Source of the DNA: Hysterangium stoloniferum
Taxonomy: Eukaryota > Basidiomycota > Agaricomycetes > Hysterangiales > Hysterangiaceae
Length of the DNA: 64,000 nt
Assembly (NCBI GenBank): GCA_015178975.1
Contig: WHVD01000019.1
Location: 806,001-870,000 of the forward strand
Direction: 5' to 3'
The translations under genes and the position numbers were made by a program. Below are positions 21,810 to 33,831 of the stretch, piece by piece. A model generated the notes under the pieces. The model was not told where the DNA came from, made no database searches, and saw only the letters and a list, made by a program, of their open reading frames with translations. Position 1 is the first letter of the stretch, and each line of letters begins with the position of its first letter.

Positions 21810-22077
21810 TGTTAAGGTGTGTGCAGAGCTTATAGGAGGGTTTCCAGAAAAACTTGTGGGAAAGCCAGCAGGACTTGGCTTCAACTTATAGGCTGTGCCC
21901 TCACGAGATCGTGTTGCCCAATTTCAGATGGGCAGACGGGAATCCCAGGGAGTCCAGGAGTAGTTGGTGGGTTGAGAGGTCAGGGAGTCAACTGTGGGAA
22001 TTCCATGGAGGTTGAGGGTCAGGCAGAGATGAGTTGGAGGTCAAGTATTAGATAGGTCGGAGCCTGTGGGCCCCGAT
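21810..22077 (-). repeat. LTR fragment, family D, 5' LTR side of element B
   Basis: It begins TGTTAAGG next to the gag leader of element B, as expected for the LTR 3' end on the minus strand. The shared core is at 21870-21908. It is cut at 22077, where an unrelated gag scrap starts. Confidence 0.7.
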
Positions 22078-22395
22078 GACAATTCAACAACCTAGCCACA
22101 CATTGTGACTGGGGTGACCCCACCCTCCATTACCAGTTCTATTCTGGACTTCTGTCTTGTCTCAAAGATGAAGTATCTAAAGGCAAAACTGGAAAGCTGA
22201 AGACATTGGCACTCATGTGTCTCAAGACTCAGAATGCAGATGCTCACTATTGGGAAAGATGTTCAGAAATAAGTTGCAACAACCTGCTGGACAAATCCAA
22301 CAAAAACCTTGATAATAAGTCCACCAACAATAAATCTGGAACCCAAAACACTGGTAATAATGACAACAAATCTGATTGGTGTAAGTTTGTCACTA
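22078..22395 (+). pseudogene. gag: Gag scrap of an element A relative
   Basis: The plus-strand reading FNNLATHCDWGDPTLHYQFYSG through LKTQNADAHYWER matches the middle of gag in elements A and B. It then runs into an Asn/Ser/Lys-rich tail. Both ends are truncated. Confidence 0.8.
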
Positions 22396-23085
22396 GGTAG
22401 GATATCTGAAAACTATTAAGTATACCAAATTCTAATATACTCTAAAGGTCATTTAAACATCTGGGATGTGATTCAAACATAATTTGGTTTTTAAAACTTT
22501 CAAAAAGTTTTAAACTCTCTCATACATTACAAACTAAAGAATCTTTCTGGACACGAGTAGACAATGAAAAAAATTAGTAGTTTGAAACACTAATACTTTT
22601 AAAAAATAGATACCTTTAGATAGTCCATTCCATGCATATGTATATCATTAGCACCTCTAAATACATATGTATTACTTCAGAATAGATCTGTCAATCTGAA
22701 CAGATTTCTACTTGATTCAACATACCCAGAATATATAGGTAATTTCACTTAATAAAGAAGGCCATAGGATGAAAAATTTCCAATGACATCTCATATATTT
22801 CACTAGGAAATAATTACAGTTTAGTTTTTAAAAAACAAATGAACAACAAAAGTATTAGCAAGTATTTACATAAATTGGAAAACTATATACAATAGGTTCT
22901 ATTAATTGACTCTGAATTATTTAGGATGTAATATGAAGAATTGTTTCTTATGATTGGTGGTTAACAATATAATACTCTCAGAGGATATGTCACTATTTAA
23001 AGATGTATTTTTTGTAGGAATTTTGCTTTTATTAGTAAACATTTGATATTATAATGATTACAGACAACCTCCTAGAAATATACCT
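22396..23085. repeat. AT-rich dispersed repeat G, right part
   Basis: This stretch (starting AGGATATCTGAAAACTATTA) matches 55230-55915 nearly base for base with small indels. No coding potential or termini are seen. It is the right-hand part of a repeat whose left part is at 54790-55230 and 30664-30834. Confidence 0.85.
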
Positions 23086-23240
23086 AATAACCTGTGTGCA
23101 ACAGTCAAGTCTTTATGATGGTCACTAACACAGTTGTTCATGAAACCAGTCTATAACCAAACACACTCAGAGCATGAGGCTCGAGATCGGACCTTGGATG
23201 ACATAATCAAAGATGAGTACAAAAGGTTGATGTAAGCCCA

Positions 23241-24923
23241 ATGTTGTAGAATTAGAACTTCAACAATAAGAGACACCACAGTATCCCTTACTGGCTGTAG
23301 GAGTGAGACTGAGAGTAAGACTTAAGAGACTGTTCTTAAGAATGAGCTTTGAAATGAGATGCAATGAAATTGCTTGTTCAATAGTGGGCAAAAGAGAGGC
23401 CCTTATGTTAAGAGCAGAAACTGACGGATATCGGTAGACCGACGGGGACCGAACGGAAGGACTTGGCTTCAGCTTATGTGCTGCACCCTCGCAAGTTACC
23501 ATCAGGTGTCCTTAAATTTCGGGCGGGCGAAAACTAGTCTGTCAAGTAAACCTCTCGGTAAACTACCGATCGGAAACCGAAGGATAAGTTGAGGGTTGGG
23601 TTGAGGGGTCGGAGACCAAGAGTCGGAGGCTGAGAGAGTCAGAGACTGAGAGAGTCGGAGACCAAGAGAGTCAGAGACTGAGAGTCGGAGACTGAGACAG
23701 TCGGAGACTGAGACAGTCGGAGACTGAGACAGTCGGGGACTGAGAGTCGGAGACTGAGAGTGTCGGGGACTGAGAGTCGGAGATTAGAGGTTGAAGTCGT
23801 AAATGTAGGTTGAATCGTAAATCGGATGGAGTCGGAATGTGGTGGTCGTGAATAGATAATGGAGTCGGAAATTAGAGGGTATCTAAGTCGATCTAAGTCG
23901 ATCTAAGTCGATATTCTAAGTCGATATTCTGATTGTCTAGTAGTTACATTACAATGGGTCTTATATACGAGTTATCGGCGTCTAGAAACTACTAACTAAG
24001 GGAAGAGCGGAAAACGGCATTGACAAATAAGCTTGACTAGGAACCGGAAAGTTACGATAAGTTCGGAAGCCGAGATTTAGCCGAGAACGGAATTATGAGA
24101 AAAGGGAATAGTCCACGGACTACAGGTATATATGGGCATGTGTGAAACATAGAGTAAAACGGATCATCATAATGAAAGGGGACGTATCAAAGCATAACCA
24201 GATGGTAGAGTATATTTGACAGGGGCGTAAACGAGGTTTGATCGCCGTGAAGGTATACGTCAGTGTCGGTATTCCGAAGGTTGCCGAAATGATGACTTGA
24301 TCAATAACTCGAAACATCGATAGACTGTAGTATTCTCGGAGACCATCGGGTTGCGACATGGGTTACGACACGGTCGTAACACCTTATATACATGAGGGAG
24401 CACAGGTCTAAACAAACATCTACAAATGATGACACAATAACAATGTGATATGGTGTAAGTCATCTCTGAGTCATCATAATAAGAATGTTAGTAAAGCTGT
24501 GAATAATAGAAGGGGGAGGCTGCATCAGATAATAAGAGAATGACAAACAAAAGATGAGATCAGATATGTGATACAGATAAATGGGGAAAATACAATAGAA
24601 CAATAGGGGTGACTGAGTCAGACAATAGGAGAGATGGGATTCATGACATTGAAATGAGACATGTCAAAAGAGATTTGATGTTGTTGAATAATGTTCGGGT
24701 TTATCGAGTTGAAGAGTTGTCGAATATTACCTTTGAATGTTTGTGACAATGTTGTGACTTGTGATGGTTGTGACAAGATCTGGAAGTACAGGAACTATGA
24801 ATGTTCCATAGTTGGAAGTTGGGATTGGATATTGAGGTGGGAAGTCAGATCAGAGACTTGGGGTGGAGGTCAGATGTTTTGAATGATATCAGATATTGAA
24901 GTATCTGGGAACAGGTTATAACA
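23241..24923 (-). repeat. Probable LTR split by an F-family insertion
   Basis: Read on the minus strand, it starts TGTTATAACCTGTTCCCAG at 24923, like a CpG-depleted family-A LTR start. It reaches a TATA-like TGTATATAAGG at the F insertion and resumes at 23405, possibly ending CTACAACA at 23241. Its length without the insertion would be about 700 bp. The outer duplications do not match, so the far end is tentative. Confidence 0.4.
23406..24381 (-). mobile_element. Solo LTR, family F (976 bp)
   Basis: The ends are TGTTAAGAG...GTCGTAACA on the plus strand, flanked by the duplication CCTTA (23401-23405 and 24382-24386). The shared core (23458-23494) shows the sense strand is minus. It contains tandem GAGACTGAGACAGTCG units (about three) and a CTAAGTCGAT repeat near 23885-23935. 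No coding sequence is present; it is a product of LTR-LTR recombination. Confidence 0.93.
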
Positions 24924-25490
24924 TGGACCTTTACTCCTCAACCTACTGGAATATCAAATAAAAAAAGTTGGCTTCAAAATGTGCTTGCTTAACCTGAACA
25001 TACCAGTCTACATGCCATCTACCCAAGTTGATCAGGCCCTGACTACTCGAAACTTGGTATTCTATCCCTAGCTACTTGATAACCAGCCGCAGTCCCCGAA
25101 ACGCCATGGTTTGAATGCTTCTAGATCACTTCCTATCTGATTACTTATCTTTCCAAAAGTACGAAACATTTGGATGGTTTTTTAACTACTGTGTATGCAG
25201 ACCTTTCTTGTCTTGTCCCACAATCATCTAGTGGGTCTTCCACCCTTTAGAGCTCACATTTCCCAAGAAGGCAATACTAAAGACAACAAACAAGACCCTG
25301 GACAGGCCCTGGGGAAATCGTAGCTTCTTGGTTTTCCCACCAGGTTACCATTAGTGGATACAGACCACAAGTATCACTCCCAGGGAAAGTATTCCTTCTA
25401 AAAGGATGATGGTATTCACCCTCATTTGTTGGAAACAGTCAGGACAAAACTCAGCCTTTTTTGGATTGTAGTATACAACCGGAGCGAAAT
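24924..25490. other. No recognisable feature
   Basis: The composition is mixed, with no frame above about 60 codons that I trust and no similarity to other parts of the window. Confidence 0.4.
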
Positions 25491-27814
25491 TCAATGTTCA
25501 TTGAACAAGAGAGAGAAATAACTCCGAAAGGTCCCGATCCGTAAGGAACTGTAAAAGTTTCTTCGAGGTGTGGTCAAGGATGGCCGTGGTATGAGGTAAT
25601 CTTGATTGTTCGAAATGACCTGGATAGAGGTGGAGGGGTAGAGTGGTGTAAAACGAGGATGGTAAGTAGTAAGACTGTGCCACCAAGATTGCACCTTTCC
25701 TAATATCAAATGATCAGTCTTCCCTCAACGGGAAGAGGAGGGAAGGCTGTCTTTTTTTTTCTTTTCTGTGCATGTTCACGAGGCACGGTTATAGCGACTG
25801 ACCCATGTACATTATCATACGCGAATCATTGACGAAGATTCTTGGCCCGCAAGAAAAATAGTTTTCCTGGGTAAGAACCGCACTGCTAGGAACTAACTCT
25901 ACGTGTTTATAAATTATATTATCCAATGTTTCTATCCTTTAGTCTTCCTGATTCATCTAAATACATTAAGGGGTTGGTGGTATCCACATGCTTTTATTAC
26001 ACATTATACCTGTATAAAGGCGCAGAAATGCGCCAAGCCATACAACGATTACTTTTGCAACCACGACGGAAGACTGATTAAGTGCTTTCCTCCATACGGA
26101 GTACAATGGTCCGCGCGGGGCTCAGCTCATATTTGGGGATCATATCGATTCGGAACTCATTCCCGTTTTCAAATATGCCAGAAGAATCGTTGAGATTGCC
26201 TCCATGTAACATTACAAGTCGTGAGCCCTAATAGGTGGCATCAGTGCACCTCTAAACACTACATCTGGACAAGTAAACATACAGCGATGTTGTATATTGC
26301 GACAATCCATCTGGTCTCAATGTCAGTTCTATTTTCCGAGATACTGCATATAAGTACTTACGGGAAGGCTATCGACTGAAGAAGGCGATTTTGGTAATTC
26401 AGGATATATAAACAGTTAACAAATATAACTCCTAGATAATATAATTAGCTCCCGAAGTGAATGTAAACTACAAGACCTTGAACTAACCAAAACATCTAAA
26501 TTAAATCAAATACTCAGCAAATGCAGGTAGTGAGTTTGGGTGTAGCAACTCGCATGAGATAGAATATAACGCTACTTCTCAACAACAATAAAAACCCGGA
26601 CACGAATTTGTTGCCGTCCCGAAGAGATGTAAGACCTTTCAAGCGTGACCTTTCCTCCATAAAACCAAAGAACTTTTTCAATACAAACACTAAGTAAATG
26701 CCTGTGCAATATGTTAACACGTTGTAGCAAAAACTGAGGGAGAGGGTAGGTACTGGTTATAATTAAATTTAGAATTCTGTTACAGGTTCGTCAATGATGG
26801 TGAACTTAAAATACCGAGAATACGCACGCCGGTGTTAGGGCGAGCACGCGAAAGTTCCCGGATGTTACTTGAAAGCATCCCATAAGTTGCTTGGATGCCA
26901 TTATCGTGCCTTGGGAATTGTGGGATATTACAGAGCTTGTCACGATAAACAGCTGCGAATGGTCGTTAATACTTTATCTGAAGCATAAGAGGTTTGGAAC
27001 GTACTCCATGCTCAACTGTAGTAAGATACGGGAGTGGGTAATTTACGGACAAATAAAATGTAAAGTGGCGACTCAACGTGTAAACAGCCCTAGCAAAATA
27101 AATCGCACTGGAGAGATATGAGCATATTTCGAGAGGTGTTTTGGTGTTTACGAACTGTATTTGGTATCTCTAAACAGATTATGGAGCCGAAGGGCCATAA
27201 GAGCGTTGGTGGGTGCAAATGCAGTTACCACAATGCCTCTACCACGTAAAAGAGAGTCAACTTGAATACACGATCTGTATCCAAATCATGAGCACTTACA
27301 TAGAAGAATACCAGAACCAATTTTGACATCTAATAGTAGGTACATCTGTGAACTGAATGGATACAGTGGTGGGGGGCATAATACTGACAGCTATTGTGTA
27401 AAGATAAATCACTCAGTAACACAGGCGAAACATGGCGATTTTTACGCACAGTAACTGATGACTGATGAACCGTCGTCACTATATTACACATAGTTAAGTC
27501 CTTGGGCCACAATGATGGGCTTCCATGACTTACTGGTTGCAAAAAGGCTGAAAGGATAGGTTAGAAAAATAGAAGATTCTGCCAAAATCCTCTTTATGCT
27601 CACAGAGAATTTATTATGCCCACATAGCGGCCGAAAAAAAATATCATTTTCGTGAGTGACCATGATCGTCTAAAGGATACCAATGGTTAATAATACTGCG
27701 AGTGGAGCCGTGATAATGAAATATTTTCTACCTCCAGACATGGGTTATCTAAACGAAAGTTGGATTGTCAGTTAACCACTCTTAAATATTCAGTATTTGG
27801 ATAAACGTACTTCA
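25491..27814. other. Low-repeat stretch, no supportable gene
   Basis: CpG content is close to normal here and none of the window's repeat families appear, so this may be old host sequence. Short frames exist, for example plus strand at 25903-26193 and minus strand at 26720-26514, but I recognise no family. The minus-strand piece (LLLLRSSVIFYLM) could be a membrane helix of the same decayed gene as the feature at 27815. Confidence 0.35.
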
Positions 27815-27984
27815 GCGTCCAGTGTCAGAAAATAGTCGAATAATACCAAGGCGACACCTCCCGCTACATTTGCCAAAAGTTTGACATTGTAGTGAGCAAA
27901 GCGAGGTAAACAATACCTACCTGCTGATTTACCCCAATTATGACTATCGGAAGCGGCCTGGATTAGAGTGGTGTTCGTAAACAC
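27815..27984 (-). pseudogene. Possible DUF6533-like membrane protein exon
   Basis: The minus-strand reading contains LLANVAGGVALVLFDYFLTL followed by DAEV. This resembles the first transmembrane helix and the YDYLLTL-x-EVE signature of the DUF6533 proteins common in Agaricomycetes. A GTACGT donor follows at the right place. I cannot find a convincing set of later exons, so it is either a remnant or a chance resemblance. Confidence 0.35.
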
Positions 27985-29050
27985 TACGGAAGAGATGAAC
28001 GATAAGTAATGATAAAATTGTTTTAGACAAACTAGTTGACAGCGTCATGTTGACCATATCCGTGACCTCGTCAACACTGTTGAGAATAACAAACTCTATA
28101 GCAGATACTAGGCAGTCCTTTAAATTACTGAAAATATGCACGATCCGAGTCCTCCAAGTTATACATGAGGAATGGTCAACGATCTCAACTGAGTTAGCCA
28201 TGGCCACACCTGCCACTTGATTTGACGCTGATGCACTTCCGTGGGAGGGTAACAATGATAAACATGATTTGCCACTGATGTAGAAACCCTGGCACCATAT
28301 GTTGCGGTGATCTAAACACCATCAAATTTGCATAGCAGGTCAATTATGGCCCTTTTCCTTTTTCTTATCCTTCTGGTAAAAACTATCTTTTTAGTAATAG
28401 GAACAATGTTGTCAGACAGATTTTTGATTTGGCCAAAAATGGGGGAGTTATAAATTCAAGATCGCCATGGATTTCGCCTATGGGTGCCTAATTGCCGAAT
28501 AAGGATATACATTGCCTGCACTTTATGGTGTGAGATATACACTTCTTTACCTCGAACTACATCTCTTGCACTCTTCTCATCACTGTATACCCCCATCACC
28601 AGATCATTCTGTTTTCCCATTTCATAGGGTGCTGAGTTGAGCTGATTCAAGGAATCAGAGATTTGAGAGAGCTCAATGATGGCAAAAAGCATGGGCGTTT
28701 GCATCGATGCCGCCCTCTGTTTGGCAGTTTCGACTTTCAGTACATGTATGAGAGATAGCAGAATATATCATAGAGGCTTTGAGACTTGTCCAAATGGCAG
28801 AAATGAAAAAATTAATTTGTGCAAAATCTCAGATCGATTTCGCCGTTGTGGCTTTGCTACACAGCCGCTACACATAGTGGTGTCGAGATGAGCGGCATCA
28901 CAGCCAAGAACACTAGAATACTAGATCTAGGCGCTTTCTCGCTTATTTCCAATTTTTATTTATAACGCAAATAGACATCTTTTGGCCATCAGCGTTTGGG
29001 CACGACCACCAATTGGGTACTAATCATACGGTCGACACTAACGGTTGAAT
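27985..29050. other. No recognisable gene
   Basis: Minus-strand frames at 28255-27944 and 28704-28456 are open for about 80-100 codons without any family I recognise. They may be exons or relics of a host gene. Confidence 0.3.
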
Positions 29051-29052
29051 AG

Positions 29053-29148
29053 TATTTGCAACTAATATATATTAGCAAACTGAATGGCATTCCTAATATG
29101 AATATCAGGAACCAATTCAGTCTGGTAATATTTCATTAGTTGCAAATA
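29053..29148. repeat. MITE-like inverted repeat
   Basis: TATTTGCAACTAAT (29053-29066) and its exact complement (29135-29148) bracket 68 nt. No target duplication is obvious. It may be a small non-autonomous DNA element or a simple hairpin. Confidence 0.5.
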
Positions 29149-29550
29149 TTCTCTAATGTGTAAGAATTAAATACTAGATAATAAAATAGTATCTCAGTAT
29201 TTGTATGTGATAGTGAAGGCAAATAGCCGAGGTGCAATTAACAAAAATGGTTTGTATTTATACTAACTAGAGACACATAAAAAAAGATAATGACAATAAA
29301 GTGGGACATGGGAAATGCTATAAATGTCTTAGAGGACAAAGGATGTACGATATGATTTTTAAATAGGTACCATGTGGTTTTTCAACTAGGTGATTTTTAC
29401 CAAGACCCTGTAAAAGGAAGATAAGTATAGGTTGACCCTCCACTATAGTATATATACATAGTAATGTTACTTAAGGCAGGCAAACCAGACTGCTACAGCA
29501 TCTTGGTAAATAATTTTTGAAGTCTTACAAACTGAATCTTTGAGTGACAT

Positions 29551-30677
29551 TTACAGATAAAGGTTAATAGTTAATTTATTTATCATATCTATTTTTTGCT
29601 TCTGTGCAAGGGCATGGTCCATTGGCTGCAAGGCATTTCTAGGTCTCACCATGTGAAATGAACTTGGCCCTGAAGGTGTCCAGATGGAGGGTTGCAAGGA
29701 CAACTGAGCCAAGTTCAGAGAGAGCTGTCTTGCCTGATAGGGCCTCCAAGTCAAGATCAGGAGAAAGTGGATAAACAGTGAAGTAGTTTGTATTTTTGTA
29801 AGGTGTCAATGAGTTTTTGTCAGTGATGCTGCAGCTGCAACAGGATGTGAGCAAAGATAACAATAAATCTGACCAACAGACCTGTTGTTTAAATCAATGT
29901 GTGGGATTCAGAGAATCTAAAGCATTCACAATAGTACCTGCACAGAGTTCATTTTTGTTACCTTCCAGATAGGACTTGGCTTGGAACATCAAAAAAATGC
30001 TGTCCTACAACCTGATAATTATGTCTGGTCCAAATAGATGAGAGGTCACCAATATGGTGGAAACAGTGGGAGATTTTTCAATCCATTGGATAATATCCTC
30101 AATGGTTTCCATATAATGCACCATGGTGAGGGCTGGGTTTATTGGCAAAGCTACTAAAATATGGACTGGTACTTATATTCCCTTAAGGTGAAAAACAATA
30201 CATGTCTTCTTATCTGCCCATACAGGGGCAGTACCATAGAAGTTGAAAACTAAGTGTAATGTGGTAGGATGGCAGAATGTTTGAAGCAAGTATAGAATAA
30301 TCAGCTCTTCATACCCATGCCTGATCAGCCAGCTGCTCTCAGAGATTTGTGTCCAAACAAAGCTCTTTCTGAGTTTCAAGCCACATCACTATCAACAGAA
30401 ATGTAAGTGGCTCCATTATTTGACCTTGGTGGTTTTGGTGGTTTTCACCAAGTCAAGCAATCTTATACTCAACATGTGTTTGTGCTAAGGGTCTGAATGT
30501 CAGAGCTATTGATTTAGTTAAGTGGGACTGTACTATTGCTGCAACTTCATGGATGCCTTCCAAATCTGATCTATTTACTGTAAGATGGGGAAAAGAGAGA
30601 TCAAAAGTACTTACTCTCTTGAAGTTTTTCCCAATTGAAGCTTTGCAACTTGGATTCAATATGGGAGGATAACCCAA
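29551..30677 (-). pseudogene. Degraded ORF of unknown family
   Basis: Read on the minus strand, a chain of frames (30677-30453, 30379-30173, then HYMETIEDIIQWIEKSP at about 30100, then 29863-29551) keeps protein-like composition across several frameshifts and stops. It may be one decayed gene. I do not recognise a domain. It ends next to repeat G. Confidence 0.35.
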
Positions 30678-30834
30678 AACTTTAAAGGTTATTTGTCTAC
30701 TAAAGTATATATATTTATATTGTTTGTTGTAAAATTAATATTTAAGCAAATTCAGTCTACCAGATGACATTCTGGAGAATAAGGAAATATTAATATTTAT
30801 CTTGTATCTGACAAAAGTAGTCAAACAAACATAT
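30664..30834. repeat. Dispersed repeat G, left part
   Basis: GGATAACCCAAAACTTTAAA and the following 160 nt match 54790-54958. The copy is cut at 30834, where an LTR begins. Confidence 0.8.
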
Positions 30835-31235
30835 TGTTATGACCAGAAATCCCACCGGACTCTGGGCACTAACTTATATGCACCTGCACCCTACATGCAC
30901 CAATTATCAGTTTACCGGAATACCCACTGGACTCTGTATGTCAGACCTGTCCATGCTCGACCTTCATTACTTCATGTATCAGTCACCAGAATACCTGCTG
31001 GACTCCGTTCCTGTCTATCTCTGACCCTGTCCCACGCACCAGTCACCAGACCCCGCTTGGAAAATCCGACAGCCCTCTAACTGAGCCCCATTCCCATTAT
31101 GGTCAAATGACCTGTCACAATTTGGACTCCACTCCTGCCACATTCCCATTATGGTTTTATGACCTGTCACTATTTGGACTCTGCTCCTGCCCCATTCCCA
31201 CTATGGTTTTATGACCTGTCACATTTCAGACTCTG
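30835..31235 (+). repeat. LTR fragment, family E, 5' part
   Basis: It begins TGTTATGACC and follows the E solo LTR at 56455 through the CCATTCCCATTATGGT blocks. It stops at 31235, where a fragment in the opposite orientation begins. A 55-60 bp unit (GACCTGTCAC..TTTGGACTC) is repeated about three times near 31100-31235. Confidence 0.75.
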
Positions 31236-31359
31236 TGTTAGGGGACATACACAGCAGGTTTCTGGAGAAACCTGTGGGAAATCTGGTAGGACTTGGCTTC
31301 AGCTTATAGGCTGCACCCTTGTGAGATTGTGTTGTCCACTTTCAGACAGGCAGATGGGA
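31236..31359 (-). repeat. LTR 3' end at the downstream side of element C
   Basis: TGTTAGGGG and the shared core (31289-31327) mark an E-type LTR 3' end on the minus strand. It is fused directly to the protease region of element C. The rest of pol and the start of the 3' LTR are therefore deleted. Confidence 0.75.
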
Positions 31360-31590
31360 TTTATCGGATAAGTTGACAACAAATTGTTTTGTGTGAATTT
31401 TGTATCTAAAAAACAATGAGTCAAGCTGGAATCTATAAGAGCTGAAAAAACGAATTTCAGAATCATATTAGACATGAGTTTAATAAAAAATGAATCAGAA
31501 TGCGAAAGAGCAGATGCATTGAGGCAGGTAAACTCTTGAATGTGTGGAGAGGCAACACAACCCCCAACCCACATGGAGTCCGTGGGGTTG
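31360..31590 (-). pseudogene. Element C: truncated protease region
   Basis: The minus-strand reading NASALSHSDSFFIKLMSN then FSALIDSSLTHCFLDTKF matches elements A and B. The active-site triad is now Asp-Ser-Ser. The sequence stops after about 40 further codons at the deletion junction (31359/31360). Confidence 0.8.
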
Positions 31591-32861
31591 CTCACTCTTT
31601 TTTCGAGTTGGAAGCTGGTTTGTCCTTCGACGGAGTTTCCGCGGAGGTCTTGGCTGTTCGACCCTTTGCAGAGTTTGCTTTTGCCAGCGGACATTCCAGG
31701 ACTCGATGACCGGGTTTTCTGCACAAGAGACAGAGGTTATTGTCCATACAACATTGTCTTTCCTGTGGGGTCAATTTGCCATTGGGTCCGAGTTTGCCTG
31801 TGAGGTCAGGTTTTCTGGTCTGCTTGCCAGACTGTTGACCTTTGTTGTTGTTGTTGTTTGAAGACTTTTTATTGTTCTTCTTGTTGGATTGGGTGGAGTT
31901 CTGGTTGCTGGTTGACGAGTTGTTGTTGTTGGTTTTATTGGTCATGGACTTGTTCACTTTGTCTGCGGAGGTCTCACGGGCAACTTCTGTGAGATGGTCC
32001 CAATAGCATGCATCTGCATTTTGAGCCTTAAGGCACATATGGGACAGGGTTTTTGGCTTGCCATCTTCTCCTTTCGAGACTTCGTCTTTAAGGGGGGATG
32101 GCAGACCAGCATAGAATTGGTAGTGGAGAGCAGGATTGCCCCACTGACAATGAGCTGCAAGATTATTGAATTGGATGATATCGTCCGTGATGTGCCACAT
32201 GTCCTTCATGTGAAGATTAGGGATGCTTTTGTTGAGGAGCTTGAAACCAACTTTGGCCCGTATGACCTGACAGGAGAAGCCGAGAATAGTCTCACCAATC
32301 TTCGAGCCAAAGTGGCTCTTCCTCAGAAACTCTGCTAAAGGCCAGTTCAAACCATTTCAGCATGGATCTCATCAAGTATGAAAGTGTGTAGTTGAGTTTT
32401 CGGGAGTCCATGGAGAATGCAGCAGATCGATCATGGAAATTGAAGTGACATTGCATGAGGAAAGTAGAGAGTTTGTTTGGGTTAAAACCCATGAAGGGTT
32501 CCAGAGCATTGACTTTTGACCACAGGGGTTTTGGATCTTTCTTTTTGCCTTCTCTGAGCATATGATTAATCAACCTTTCTAAAGTGATTGCTAAATACTC
32601 AGAGGTGGGATCCGAAAGTGGTGGTTGATCGTTAGACGGGGGATTTTCGACACCTTTGCCCTTGTCAGGGGCCGCAGACTCATCCTCATGCTCGGATTCG
32701 TCCTGGTTTTCCAGGACTTCTTGGATACTGGCTTCTTCCATGGCTTCTGGCTGGTTCATGAGTGTCTGGCTGGTATACAAAGTTAACGGGGAATGAAGAG
32801 TCGACGGTCCAGGTAATGATGCCTGTGTGTGCACTTTTCTTCTTGGTGGCATATTGAACAA
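31591..32861 (-). pseudogene. gag: Gag of element C with a 74-bp inversion
   Basis: Gag starts at 32861 and reads to SEEEPLWLEDW at about 32292. It is then interrupted by a short inverted piece and resumes at HMKDMWHITDDIIQFNNLAA. It reaches a CLLCRKPGHRVLEC knuckle and ends SKKE with UGA (UAA in A and B). The inverted piece (32221-32294) reads DAFVEELETNFGPYD on the plus strand, exactly the residues missing from the minus reading. Confidence 0.88.
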
Positions 32862-32886
32862 TCTGCGAGTCTTAGTCAGAAAATAC

Positions 32887-33831
32887 TGTTAGGGTACGTA
32901 CATGGCAGGTTTCCAGAGAAACCTGCAGGAAATTTGGTAGGACCTGGCTTCAGCTTATAGGCTGCACCCTTGTGAGATCGTGTTGTCCAATTTCAGACAG
33001 GCAGATGGGAATCCCGGGGAGTCCAGGTGGGGTTCGTGGGTCGAGGGGTTGTAGGTTGGAGGTTGTGGGTTGAGAGATCAGGGAGTTGAGATAAATAAGA
33101 GAGATAGATGTGTTGGAGCCCATGGGCTCCAACTAGCGAGAGCAGTGTAATTCAAGGAGGAGTTTGGAGTGGAAAATGTATTAGATTACTGGGGGAATCT
33201 AAGCCAATTTTCTGACTGGATTGTATGTACAACATCTGCCAGACTATATAGACTGTGGAATGAATAACATACCAAATCCAGTAATAATGAAACAAAACTA
33301 GCAAAACATAAAAAGAGAATGGTAAACACCAAATTTGGTGTTTACTTATCTCGTTTTATGATTATTAGTTTGGATTTCATTATTACTGAATTTGGTATGT
33401 TATACATTCCACAGTCTATATAGTCTGGCAGATGTTGTACATACAATCCAGTCAGAAAATCAGCTTGGATTCTCCCCAGTAACCTCAGTACATCCGCTCT
33501 AATCTCCTCTTTGAAACACACCATTATTTACCTCATCAGAGCCCATGGGCTCCAACCCATCTATCACACAACCTCCGACCTACAGTATCATTGCTTGACC
33601 TCCAACTCATCACTGCCCAACCCCTCAACCTCCGTGGGATTCCCATAGTCAACCCTCCAACCTCTCAACCAACCAACCACTCCCGGACTCCCCAGGATTC
33701 CCATCCACCCATCTGAAATTGGACAACACAATCTCATGAGGGTGCAGCCTATAAGCTGAAGCCAAGTCCTACTGGCTTTCCTGCAGGTTTCTCTGGAAAC
33801 CCTCTGATAAGCTCTATACATGCCCTTAACA
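32887..33831. repeat. Fold-back LTR dimer
   Basis: The left arm (32887-33333) is the LTR 3' half in the minus sense and serves as the 5' LTR side of element C. The right arm (33334-33831) is an LTR 3' half in the plus sense, ending CTTAACA. The arms meet exactly at a palindrome (33322-33345, core AACACCAAATTTGGTGTT) that is an internal part of full E LTRs (56825-56842). The left arm resembles E and the right arm resembles D near their ends, so two different LTRs were joined. Confidence 0.85.
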
